This document shows, piece by piece, positions 16,663 to 25,288 of a stretch of DNA of 33,546 nt. The translations under genes and the position numbers were made by a program. This stretch comes from JBOGJG01 sp050747825. GTDB lineage: Bacteria; Acidobacteriota; UBA6911; RPQK01; JBOGJG01. The stretch covers positions 1 through 33,546 of the forward strand of contig JBOGJG010000017.1 in assembly GCA_050747825.1 (NCBI GenBank), given 5' to 3'. A model generated the notes under the pieces. That model was given only the letters and a program-made list of their open reading frames with translations, was not told the DNA's origin and did not search any database. Numbering within the stretch: position 1 is the stretch's first letter; each line of letters begins with the position of its first letter.

Positions 16663-17997
16663 ATGATTGTTACAAAGAAGGCTTTACCGCGACGGATGTT
16701 CCTGCGGGGCGTGGGGGCCACACTGGCGCTGCCGCTGCTGGATGCGATGGTTCCCTCCATGACCGCTCTGGCTGCGACGCCGGCCAATCCAGTGCGCCGC
16801 CTGGGGTATGTCTACATGGCCATGGGGTGCAGTATCAATCGCTGGACGCCTCCTGGCGAAGGCAAACTCAGCGAGCTTTCGCCCTCCCTCCAGTCGCTGG
16901 CCCCCGTGAAGGATGATGTTACGGTCCTCACTAATTTAAACCTGAAAAGCGCTTATCCGGGCACGCACGCCACCTCCAACGCTTCCTTCCTGAGCTGCGC
17001 CAAGGCGAAGTGGACGGAAAGCAGTGATTATTACCTGGGAACGACGGTCGATCAAATCGCCGCCAAGCGGATCGGCCAGAAAACGCGGTTGCCTTCCCTG
17101 GAGTTGGCAATGGAGGTGATGGAGACGGTAGGTCAATGCGACAACGGGTACGCCTGCGTCTACCAGAACAATCTTTCCTGGTCCTCGCCGACCACTCCTC
17201 TTCCGTATGAGGCTAACCCGCGGGTCGTCTTTGAGCGCCTGTTCGGCGAGGGGGGAACGCCGGAGGAGCGGCGCGCCGCACTCCAGAGGAGAGCCAGCCT
17301 TCTTGATTTTCTCCAGGAAGATGTCTCTCGCCTGAAGAAGGATCTCGGCCCAAGCGATGTCAACAAGATTTCCGAATATCTGGACAGCATCCGCGAGGTG
17401 GAGCGCCGCATTGACAGGGCTGAGGCAGAGTCGGTGGAAAATCCGCTGCCCGATTTCGAGCGTCCCGTGGGCGTGCCGGCCGACTATGCCGACCACGCGC
17501 GCTTGATGTTCGATTTGCAGGTGTTGGCGTTCCAGGCCGACATTTCCAGAATTATCACCTTTCAACTCGTTCGTGAAACCAGCAACCGAACCTATCCGGA
17601 GATCGGCGTTCCCGATCCACATCACCCTCTCACCCATCACGGAAATGATCCGGAGAAGGTTGAGCAGGTGGCCCAGATCAATGCCTTTCATGTGTCGCTC
17701 TTCAGCGACTATCTCCAGAAATTGAAGGCCACTCCCGACGGCGACGGCTCGCTGCTGGACCATTCACTTTTGCTGTACGGCAGTGGGATGGGCGACCCCA
17801 ACGTTCATAGCCACGATAATTTGCCTATTATTGTCTCGGGCGGCGGTCTGAAGGGCGGCCGGCACATCAAGTATGTAGAGCCAACTCCTCTGGCCAACCT
17901 TCACCTGACGCTGCTCGAAAAGGTGGGAGTGCATCTGGACTCGCTCGGGGACAGCACCGGCAGGCTGAATGAACTGCTCGCTCCGCTTTCGGTGTGA
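16663..17997 (+). CDS. DUF1552 protein, Tat-exported
   Basis: A 444-residue DUF1552 protein. PRRMFLRGVGATLALPLLDA (residues 9-28) is a twin-arginine-type signal with a hydrophobic core, so the protein is probably exported folded. Typical family stretches follow: NPVRRLGYVYMAMGCSINRW, LSPSLQSLAPVKDDVTVLTN, and near the C-terminus LLYGSGMGDPNVHSHDNLP and IIVSGGGLKGGRH. DUF1552 proteins resemble DUF1501 proteins in layout and pair with PSD proteins the way DUF1501 pairs with PSCyt2/PSD1. A GAGGAG site 8 nt upstream supports the ATG at 16663. It sits 31 nt from both the PSD gene before it and the ankyrin gene after it, indicating one operon. The biochemical activity is unknown. Confidence 0.93.
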   Translation: MIVTKKALPRRMFLRGVGATLALPLLDAMVPSMTALAATPANPVRRLGYVYMAMGCSINRWTPPGEGKLSELSPSLQSLAPVKDDVTVLTNLNLKSAYPGTHATSNASFLSCAKAKWTESSDYYLGTTVDQIAAKRIGQKTRLPSLELAMEVMETVGQCDNGYACVYQNNLSWSSPTTPLPYEANPRVVFERLFGEGGTPEERRAALQRRASLLDFLQEDVSRLKKDLGPSDVNKISEYLDSIREVERRIDRAEAESVENPLPDFERPVGVPADYADHARLMFDLQVLAFQADISRIITFQLVRETSNRTYPEIGVPDPHHPLTHHGNDPEKVEQVAQINAFHVSLFSDYLQKLKATPDGDGSLLDHSLLLYGSGMGDPNVHSHDNLPIIVSGGGLKGGRHIKYVEPTPLANLHLTLLEKVGVHLDSLGDSTGRLNELLAPLSV

Positions 17998-18028
17998 TTC
18001 AGACGGAGGAAGACAGGAGACAATCACG

Positions 18029-19522
18029 ATGAATTTGAAACAGCTCAGCGGATGGGTTATGGCTATGCTCCTGTGCGCGGCCACGGTGACGGGAGTCGAT
18101 TCTAATGCGCCCCTGGCGGATGCCGCCGAAGAGATGGACCGGGCGAGGGTTCGAGCTCTGCTCGAACAGTCGGTGAACGTGAATGCCGCACAGGTCGATG
18201 GGATGACTGCCCTGCATTGGGCGGCCTATCAGGATGATCTGGAAACGGTCAAGCTGTTGGTGGAAGCCGGCGCCGACGTAAAAGCCACGAACCGTTATGG
18301 CGTGACGCCGCTCGCGCTGGCCTGCCAGAATGGAAACGGGCCGATGGTGGAGCTGCTCCTGGATTCCGGCGCTGATCCCAATGCCGCGCTTCCCGGAGGG
18401 GAAACCGCATTAATGACCGCAGCCCGCACGGGCAGGATGGATCCGGTCAGGATCCTGATTTCACGCGGCGCCGATGTAAACGCTAAAGAAACCCGGCACG
18501 GGCAGACCGCCCTGATGTGGGCGGCGGCGGAAGGTCCCGTGGAGGTTGTGGAGGAGTTGATCAAGGCTGGAGCGGACTTCAAAACTCCTTTGCCCTCCGG
18601 GTTTACGCCCCTCCTGTTCGCAGTGAGGCAAGGCCAGATTGAGGTCGTGAAGGCTCTGCTCGAGGCGGGGGCGGATGTCAACGAGAGCGTACAGCCCCTG
18701 GAATCCAAGGAGAAGGGTGGTTACGGACGGCGACTCCGGGCGGGCACGACTCCGCTGCTCCTGGCGGTCTCCAACGCTCATTATGAATTGGGGGCCTTTC
18801 TCCTGGACGCGGGCGCGCACCCGAATGCCAACGCGACCGGTTACACGGCCCTGCATGCGATCGTGCCGGTTCGAAAGCCGGGCGTTGGGGATAATGATCC
18901 GGCTCCGGAGGGATCCGGAAACATGACCAGTATCGAATTCGTGAAGAAGCTCGTGGCCCACGGAGCGGACGTGAACGCCCCAATGACCAAGGACGTGAAT
19001 TTGACCAACACGCGTCTGAATACGATGGAGGCCACGCCCTTTCTACTGGCCGCCCAAACCGCCGCCGCCGAATTGTTGAGGCTGCTGGCGGAGCTGGGCG
19101 CCGATCCACTGCTTCCGAATCAAGATAACAGCACCCCGCTGATTGTGGCGGCCGGACTGGCAACGCGTTCTCCCGGCGAGGACGCCGGCACGGAGGAGGA
19201 AGTCCTGGAAACGGTCGAGCTGCTCCTGGAGTTGGGCAACGATATCAATGCCGTAGACAAGCACGGGAACACCGCCATGCATGGGGCAGCTTTCAAGAAC
19301 CTCCCCAAGGTCGTAAAGTTTCTGGCCGAAAAAGGCGCCGACATCCAGGTCTGGAATAAGAAAAACTTTTATGGATGGACGCCCTTGGCCATCGCCGCGG
19401 GCTATCGGTTCGGCAACTTTAAGCCTTCTCCCGTGACGATGGACGCCATTCGTGAAGTGATGCTCGCCGCAGGCGTCACTCCGCCGGACAAGATCGTCGC
19501 CGAGACCCAGCAAATTTATTAG
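18029..19522 (+). CDS. exported ankyrin-repeat protein
   Basis: A 497-residue protein with a signal peptide (residues 1 to about 22, MNLKQLSGWVMAMLLCAATV) and about ten ankyrin repeats filling the rest. Examples are GMTALHWAAYQDDLETVKLL, GETALMTAARTGRMDPVRIL, GQTALMWAAAEGPVEVVEEL and GNTAMHGAAFKNLPKVVKFL. I placed the start at ATG 18029 because it gives a clean signal peptide and has AGGAGA at 18015-18020. An in-frame ATG at 17969 would overlap the DUF1552 gene and bury the signal. Ankyrin repeats bind proteins, so it may be a periplasmic scaffold for the PSD and DUF1552 proteins encoded 31 nt upstream. That role is inferred from position only. Confidence 0.93.
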   Translation: MNLKQLSGWVMAMLLCAATVTGVDSNAPLADAAEEMDRARVRALLEQSVNVNAAQVDGMTALHWAAYQDDLETVKLLVEAGADVKATNRYGVTPLALACQNGNGPMVELLLDSGADPNAALPGGETALMTAARTGRMDPVRILISRGADVNAKETRHGQTALMWAAAEGPVEVVEELIKAGADFKTPLPSGFTPLLFAVRQGQIEVVKALLEAGADVNESVQPLESKEKGGYGRRLRAGTTPLLLAVSNAHYELGAFLLDAGAHPNANATGYTALHAIVPVRKPGVGDNDPAPEGSGNMTSIEFVKKLVAHGADVNAPMTKDVNLTNTRLNTMEATPFLLAAQTAAAELLRLLAELGADPLLPNQDNSTPLIVAAGLATRSPGEDAGTEEEVLETVELLLELGNDINAVDKHGNTAMHGAAFKNLPKVVKFLAEKGADIQVWNKKNFYGWTPLAIAAGYRFGNFKPSPVTMDAIREVMLAAGVTPPDKIVAETQQIY

Positions 19523-19546
19523 GCTTCTCATCGCCTCAGATTTTTC

Positions 19547-19593
19547 TTGACTAGTTTCATCCGCTCAGCCTATAAAAGTGGAAAGTTTTTCCA
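19547..19593 (+). promoter_or_regulatory. receptor promoter with TGGAA-N5-TTCCA palindrome (copy 2)
   Basis: TTGACT (19547-19552), an 18-nt spacer and TATAAA (19571-19576) form a good promoter. TGGAAAGTTTTTCCA (19579-19593), with 6-bp perfect arms (TGGAAA/TTTCCA), begins 2 nt after the -10 and covers the expected start site. The receptor ATG is 27 nt further on, with GGGGAGG at 19605-19611. This is the clearest case of the palindrome sitting inside the promoter. Confidence 0.65.
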
Positions 19594-19619
19594 TTTTCAC
19601 ATTCGGGGAGGATTGATTT

Positions 19620-22600
19620 ATGGCCGCATCGATACGAAATCTGGGGTTGGTTGTCTCGATTATTGTGTTCTTCATCGCCGGCACTGATCAAGCTCAGCGC
19701 ACGACGGGCAGTCTGGGGGGAGTGGTGCAGGATGAGAGCGAGGCTCTCATTCCGGGCGCGGATGTTACCGTTACCAGCCAGCGTACCGGCATCGTGCGCA
19801 CGGCAGTGACCAGCGACGTGGGTACATTTTTTGTCCCATCACTGCCTCCCGGTAGCTACTCACTCAGAATAACCATGCCCGGCTTTAAATCTTTCGAACA
19901 GACGGATATCCCTGTAGAGTCCGCCCGAGATGTCCGGGGCACGTTCGTTTTGCAGTTGGGAGAAGTAACTGAAATAGTCACCGTTGAAGGAGCCGCCTCT
20001 TTGATTAATACGGTCGGGGCGGAGCAAAGGTTGGGCTTGGATTCGATTCAGGTAGAGAGTCTTCCCAATCCGAACCGCAATATCACCAACCTCCTGGTCC
20101 TCAACCCTGCAGTCACCGTGACCGGTGGACACAGAGCCGCGCGGTTGAATGGTATGGGCAGGCATGCTTCCAGCTACACCATGGACGGCATCGAGGCCAG
20201 CGGCAGCACCGAAGGCAATCTGATCTCGCAGTACTCAGGCACAAATAAGATCGACCTGATCAGTACCGAAGGAATACAGGAAGTTCAAATCATCAAAGGC
20301 GTCGTTCCGGCTGAATACGGCAATACGGTCTCCGGACAGGTGAATATCATCACCAAATCGGGCACCAGCGAGATTCACGGCTCTCTGTTCCACCTTTACC
20401 AGACTCATGCTTTAAACGGCCAGGATCCTTTTCTCTCATCCAAGCCCAAGCTGGTCTACAACCAGTTTGGAGGTTCAGTCGGATTTCCGATCCTAAAAAA
20501 GGGCATCGGATTTGTGTCCCAGGCTTTTGGCTTCGTGGCCTATGAGGGCTATGAAGAGCGGCGTGTGCGCAGGGTCCAGGAGGATGTTCCGACCCAGTTG
20601 GCCCGCGACGAAATCCTGGCTTCACCCAATTTTGACAGCCGGGAACAGCAGATCCTGAAGCTGATTCTGGATCCTCTCCCCTTTCCCAATCAGGAACTGG
20701 ACAGCCCCATCGGCGGCCAGTTCCGATCGGCGCGGCCGCAGCCGGGGGAAGATGACACGATTCTGGTCAAAAGCGATGTCCATTTCGTAGATGGAAGCTT
20801 TCTTTCTTTCACCTGGAACCGGCTGGATCCCTCTTTTATTCGGCCCGGCATCGTCCCTCTCGACGACCGCACTTGGTTCGATAATGCCAACCGCTACGCC
20901 GCAAGCTGGTTCAAGGGAACGGGAAGTTGGAGCCTCGAAAGCCGATTCGGACTGAGCCTGATCGATCAGGTTCGGCTCGATGTCATGTTTGAGGAGTTAA
21001 GGGATCCGGTGTTTGAAGAAGTAATCCCCTTTACCCGACGAGTGCCCACCTTCGATACCCCTGACTTTGAAAGCATCGGCGGAGAAGTTTGGAACACTGA
21101 CTCGACCACCTATACGCTGGATCAGAAGATCGGGCACATCCGGGGAAATCACAGCATTAAATTTGGCGGCGGCTACCAGTATAAGGCCGGCAATCGCACC
21201 AATCCTGAGATGCCCAGCTTCGACTTCAAAAATTACCAGGATTTTCTTGCCAACCGGCCCAACCGGGTGACTTATACTTTCGGCGAGCCCAACCACAATG
21301 GCCGGATCTTCCTGTTTGGATTCTTTTTTCAGGACGACTGGAAGGTCCATCAGAACATTACTCTGAATATGGGACTTCGCTATGATTTCATCTCCAACTT
21401 TGTCGCCTCTCGAAGAGATAGCGGCGAGAACCAGACGGGGAGAGGCGTCGATTTGACCAACCTGAATCTGGAACCCCCTACCAACTGGGAGATATTTGAT
21501 TTCGGGCGGCCGCTTCCAGCGTCCAAACCCTTCGATCATGATCCGGTGAATTTCGCGCCCCGTTTTGGCTTTAACTGGGATCTGACCGGTGAAGGGGAAA
21601 CGGTTTTGCGGGGCGGCTTCGGTGTGATGTTTGCGCCCAACACCATCGCTACGCTGCGAGATGTAGTTCAGGACTTGTTCGTTCCTCGTCGTGTGCGGTT
21701 TTCAGGAGACGAGATTTCGCAATTTGGACTCCGCCTGGGGACCTTGAATGCGGAGGGCCGGGATATTGTCAGAACTCGTTCTCTGGCCGGAGGTTTTAAC
21801 CCACTCCCCTTCTCACTTTACAATCCGTTTTTGGAATCCCCCTATAGCATGAATTACACGCTGGGCATCCAGCATGAGATGATGCAGGACACCGTCATCG
21901 AGATCGATTACGTGGGCCAACGAGGGGTGAAGTTTCCACTGAACCGGGACGTCAATGAGCCGGATCGTCTGACTGGGCAAAGGCCCAATCCGCGGCTGGC
22001 AGGGGTCAGCTTTTATATCGACCAGTCGCAGAACAGCGTTTACAATGCGATACAGGTGGCCCTGAAAAAGCGCTTTACCAGGGGTTTGTCGTATGGCATG
22101 ACCTATGCCTATGGCAGGGCCTTGGCGACCAGTGGTTCTGACACGGGCGCTCGTTTTGGTTCCGATAATATTGAAAATTGCTGCCAGGAGTTTTTTAATC
22201 CACTGCTGGCCAGGGGCCGCGTTCCCGGAGATATTGAACACAACTTCACGGCCAACTGGTTCTATCAACTACCGTTCATGCAAGGACAAAGCGCCACTAT
22301 TCGCAACCTGCTGGGAGGCTGGACCTTCGCAGGCATCGTTCGAGCTCAAACGGGAACACCGCGTGGCGTAAGTCAGCGGGGAGGCCGCGGCGTGAATCGA
22401 CCTGACGTGCTGGATATTGGGAACGCCAGATTTGAGGACTTCGACCAGACACTGCAGTTCTGGAATGCGGCAGCCTTCGAAGTCATTCCACTCAGTCCGG
22501 CCGGTATGCCCATCCGGGCCGGCAATGCCAATCGAGCGCTTCTGAGCGGGCCGGGATTCTGGACCATCGATGCTTCATTTGGGAAGGAATTTGTGATGAG

Positions 22601-22763
22601 GGAAAACATGCGCTTGAGGTTTCAGTGGGATTGGATCAATGCCTTCAACCACGTAAACCTCGGCGGCCCCAGGAGCAATCTCACCTCCAGCCGCTTTGGC
22701 AGAATCGAAGGGCTTGGGGGTGGAATGAGGGTGACGCAGCTTAATCTCAAGCTGCTGTTTTGA
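19620..22763 (+). CDS. TonB-dependent receptor, Oar-like, first gene of a four-gene operon
   Basis: A 1047-residue outer-membrane receptor. A signal peptide (to about residue 26) precedes a carboxypeptidase-regulatory-like domain (LGGVVQDESEALIPGADVTV to GEVTEIVTVEGAASL), a plug (ARLNGMGRHASSYTMDGIEA, IQEVQIIKGVVPAEYGNTVS, ITKSGTSEIHGSLFHLY) and a barrel that includes FFQDDWKVHQNITLNMGLRY and ends LNLKLLF. A CC pair occurs in a late loop (ENCCQEFF). Its stop is followed by one base and then the start of the GWxTD gene, so translation is probably coupled. The promoter carries a TGGAA-N5-TTCCA palindrome. No SusD-like partner is present. The ligand is unknown. Confidence 0.95.
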   Translation: MAASIRNLGLVVSIIVFFIAGTDQAQRTTGSLGGVVQDESEALIPGADVTVTSQRTGIVRTAVTSDVGTFFVPSLPPGSYSLRITMPGFKSFEQTDIPVESARDVRGTFVLQLGEVTEIVTVEGAASLINTVGAEQRLGLDSIQVESLPNPNRNITNLLVLNPAVTVTGGHRAARLNGMGRHASSYTMDGIEASGSTEGNLISQYSGTNKIDLISTEGIQEVQIIKGVVPAEYGNTVSGQVNIITKSGTSEIHGSLFHLYQTHALNGQDPFLSSKPKLVYNQFGGSVGFPILKKGIGFVSQAFGFVAYEGYEERRVRRVQEDVPTQLARDEILASPNFDSREQQILKLILDPLPFPNQELDSPIGGQFRSARPQPGEDDTILVKSDVHFVDGSFLSFTWNRLDPSFIRPGIVPLDDRTWFDNANRYAASWFKGTGSWSLESRFGLSLIDQVRLDVMFEELRDPVFEEVIPFTRRVPTFDTPDFESIGGEVWNTDSTTYTLDQKIGHIRGNHSIKFGGGYQYKAGNRTNPEMPSFDFKNYQDFLANRPNRVTYTFGEPNHNGRIFLFGFFFQDDWKVHQNITLNMGLRYDFISNFVASRRDSGENQTGRGVDLTNLNLEPPTNWEIFDFGRPLPASKPFDHDPVNFAPRFGFNWDLTGEGETVLRGGFGVMFAPNTIATLRDVVQDLFVPRRVRFSGDEISQFGLRLGTLNAEGRDIVRTRSLAGGFNPLPFSLYNPFLESPYSMNYTLGIQHEMMQDTVIEIDYVGQRGVKFPLNRDVNEPDRLTGQRPNPRLAGVSFYIDQSQNSVYNAIQVALKKRFTRGLSYGMTYAYGRALATSGSDTGARFGSDNIENCCQEFFNPLLARGRVPGDIEHNFTANWFYQLPFMQGQSATIRNLLGGWTFAGIVRAQTGTPRGVSQRGGRGVNRPDVLDIGNARFEDFDQTLQFWNAAAFEVIPLSPAGMPIRAGNANRALLSGPGFWTIDASFGKEFVMRENMRLRFQWDWINAFNHVNLGGPRSNLTSSRFGRIEGLGGGMRVTQLNLKLLF

Positions 22764-22764
22764 A

Positions 22765-24432
22765 ATGATGTACCGTGCCGTTGCGGTCAGGAGCGTGCTC
22801 CTGACCGCCTTTTTCTTCTTGGGTTTGCCAGCCTTCGCGGCCGCTGAGGGCCAACAGGAGCAACTCCGCAAGGAAGAAAAGATCGATTATTATCAGAAGT
22901 GGCTGGCGGAAGACGTCCGCTACATCATCACTTCTGAAGAGGCGGAAGTTCTAAAAGCTCTCACCATGCCTGAGGAGAGGGAGCACTTTATCGAGCAATT
23001 CTGGTTCAGGCGAGATCCCCATCCTTCTACCGCCATCAATGAATTCAAAGAGGAGCATTACCGGCGAATTGCCTATGCCAATGAGCATTTTGACGAAGGT
23101 ACGGACGGCTGGCTGACTGATCGCGGGCGTATCTACATTATTCACGGCCCTCCCGATGGAATTGAGTCTCATGTCGCTGGAGAGATCTCCTACGAGCGTC
23201 GTCCGGAAGAGGGAGGAGGTACTACCGCAGTGTTTCCCTTCATCCGGTGGTCATATCGCCATATCGATGGTGTCGGAGACAACGTGGAGTTGGAGTTTGT
23301 GGATAAACGATTCACCGGCGCCTATAAGTTGACGACTGATCCCTTCGAAAAGGACGCTCTGATGCATACCAATTTTGGCCAGACTCTGGCTGAAATGGCG
23401 GGTTTTGCTGAGAGAGTCGATCGTTACCGTTACTCTCCCGGTTTTGACAAGATCGACCTGCGAGGCTATCGCGAGCAGGATAATCCATTTGAAAAGTACC
23501 GTAGGCTCATGAAAATGGAGGCGCCTCAACCCATCAAATACCGGGATCTGGAGCAGGTAGTCGAGACCAATATTACTTACCAGGCTTTTCCGCTGAAAGC
23601 GCGTTTGGACTACTTCAGACTTGACGAAGATCATGTCCTCGTCTCCGCCACCATTCAATTTCCGAATCGCGAGCTGGTATTCCAGCAGAGCGGCAACGTT
23701 CATGTGGCCATGATGGCCGTTTATGGCAAGGTGACCGATCTGAGTGGACGAGTCGTCAAAGAATTCGATCATGAGATCATGACCTCCTATCAGTCCCGGC
23801 TTCTCCAGAAGGGTTTGAGCGAAGTGTCCATGTACCAGAAAAACATGATGTTGGAACCGAGGATGCGCTACAAACTCGATCTCGTGGTCAAGGATCTCAA
23901 GAGCGGGAAGATGGGAGTGATCCGGCAGGCGATTATCCCTCCCTTCTACGGCCATGAAAAGCTCGCCAGTAGTTCGGTCATGCTGACCAGTGCCATGCGC
24001 ACACTGAATTCGGCTCCCGAACAGGACCAGATGTTTGTATTGGGTGATGTCTACATTCGCCCCAAGCTGGAGCAGGTATTCTCAAGAGAAAGGCCGCTGG
24101 GGGTTTACTTACAGCTTTACAACGTCACTCTCGATCAGAGCAGCCTCTTGCCCTCACTCAGGGTGATCTATAGAATCGTTCAGGATGGCCGCCTGCTAAA
24201 AGAAGTTGTCCACGCCGAAGGCGAGTCCACACAGTACTTCTCGCCTGAACGAATTGTCCTGATTCAGGTGATGGCTCTCGAGGATCTAAAACCGGGCGAG
24301 TACAGCCTTGAGATTGAATTTCAGGATCAAATCGGTGGACAGCAACTCTCAACGCGCGACCGCTTCGAGGTAGTCGAAGGTGATTTACACCAGCTTCGCT
24401 TGTCTTCTTCTAATCCTGCTTCCCCTCAGTAA
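22765..24432 (+). CDS. exported GWxTD-domain protein
   Basis: A 555-residue secreted or periplasmic protein. The signal peptide is VLLTAFFFLGLPAFAAAEG (about residues 11-29). The GWxTD domain spans about 35-200: KWLAEDVRYIITSEEAEVLK, EQFWFRRDP, then GWLTDRGRIYIIHGPPD, with the signature GWLTD at residues 115-119. The rest is a beta-rich region with no domain I recognise. GWxTD is a domain of unknown function common in Acidobacteria and some Bacteroidetes. There is no ribosome-binding site and the start lies 1 nt after the receptor stop, so it is probably translated by coupling. It overlaps the following TPR gene by 53 nt. The arrangement suggests that it works with the receptor and the downstream proteins. 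Confidence 0.93.
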   Translation: MMYRAVAVRSVLLTAFFFLGLPAFAAAEGQQEQLRKEEKIDYYQKWLAEDVRYIITSEEAEVLKALTMPEEREHFIEQFWFRRDPHPSTAINEFKEEHYRRIAYANEHFDEGTDGWLTDRGRIYIIHGPPDGIESHVAGEISYERRPEEGGGTTAVFPFIRWSYRHIDGVGDNVELEFVDKRFTGAYKLTTDPFEKDALMHTNFGQTLAEMAGFAERVDRYRYSPGFDKIDLRGYREQDNPFEKYRRLMKMEAPQPIKYRDLEQVVETNITYQAFPLKARLDYFRLDEDHVLVSATIQFPNRELVFQQSGNVHVAMMAVYGKVTDLSGRVVKEFDHEIMTSYQSRLLQKGLSEVSMYQKNMMLEPRMRYKLDLVVKDLKSGKMGVIRQAIIPPFYGHEKLASSSVMLTSAMRTLNSAPEQDQMFVLGDVYIRPKLEQVFSRERPLGVYLQLYNVTLDQSSLLPSLRVIYRIVQDGRLLKEVVHAEGESTQYFSPERIVLIQVMALEDLKPGEYSLEIEFQDQIGGQQLSTRDRFEVVEGDLHQLRLSSSNPASPQ

Positions 24433-25288
24433 ACAGGATGACCTGCGCCGGCTAATCCAGGAGAATCCCGAGAAAGCTCTGCCGAAAGTACAGGTTCTCG
24501 TGCAAGAGAACCCTTCCATCGAGACCTACCTTTTAATGGCCCAGTCTTGGTCTCGTGTGGATGCCCATCAGTCACTCCCCTGGTTGGAGAAAGTGTTTCA
24601 GCTCGATCCCGAGCACAGGGATGCCTGGCAGCTTTGGGCGGATATCATGAGCGCCGGCCGGCAGCACGAGTTCGCCATATTTCGTCTGGAACAGCAGCTC
24701 GAGCGAAAGCCTGAATCCGCATATCTTCAGCTCTTACTGGCCCGGCTTTGCGTCAGCACGAATGCTTTTTTGAAAGCCGAACAGGCCTTCCATAAGGTCG
24801 CGGAGATTGATCCTTCCGATTTGAAGCAGCATGCTTTGTACTCTTTAGGCTATCTGTATCAGTCATTAGGCAGAGTAGAGGAGGGGATACTCCACTTCAG
24901 GAAGGCTTTAGAGGTGAATGCCTCCTTTATCCCAGCTCTGACTGGGCTGGCTGAGCTCCTGATCAACCTGGGCCGGTGGGATGACGTGGGATCGCTTTTG
25001 GATCGGGCTCGTGATGTCGCTCCCCAGAATCTGGAAGTTCTGATGCTGATGGGCCGTTACCACCTCGAGCAGGGCGAATGGGAGCGGGCCGCAGCCATTC
25101 TGCAGTCTTTGCTGAGCAAGGAACCTGATCACCTGCAGGGACATTTCTTCCTCGCCAGGACCTACCGGGAGGCGGGAGATTTAGTAAAAGCCAGAGAGCA
25201 GCTCGAGATCTTCCAGGAATTGAAGCTCAGGGCTCGAGCTGAGACGCTGGACCGCTACCAGGGACTGGCGATACAGGGGGGAAAATGA
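24380..25288 (+). CDS. exported TPR protein
   Basis: A 302-residue protein of about six tetratricopeptide repeats after a short hydrophobic leader (SFACLLLILLPLS). Repeat segments include HALYSLGYLYQSLGRVEEGI and LEVLMLMGRYHLEQGEWERA. The start is GTG at 24380, chosen because it gives a signal-like leader; GAGGTAG lies upstream. The gene overlaps the GWxTD gene by 53 nt and the CRTAC1 gene by 4 nt (ATGA), so it is fully embedded in the operon. TPR domains bind proteins, so a role linking the GWxTD and CRTAC1 proteins is plausible but inferred. Confidence 0.9.
   Translation: MIYTSFACLLLILLPLSKQDDLRRLIQENPEKALPKVQVLVQENPSIETYLLMAQSWSRVDAHQSLPWLEKVFQLDPEHRDAWQLWADIMSAGRQHEFAIFRLEQQLERKPESAYLQLLLARLCVSTNAFLKAEQAFHKVAEIDPSDLKQHALYSLGYLYQSLGRVEEGILHFRKALEVNASFIPALTGLAELLINLGRWDDVGSLLDRARDVAPQNLEVLMLMGRYHLEQGEWERAAAILQSLLSKEPDHLQGHFFLARTYREAGDLVKAREQLEIFQELKLRARAETLDRYQGLAIQGGK

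Noticed and set aside
17969..18028. Upstream ATG as start of the ankyrin protein
   Set aside because: It lies inside the DUF1552 gene and would bury the signal peptide. ATG 18029 has a ribosome-binding site and a clean signal sequence.
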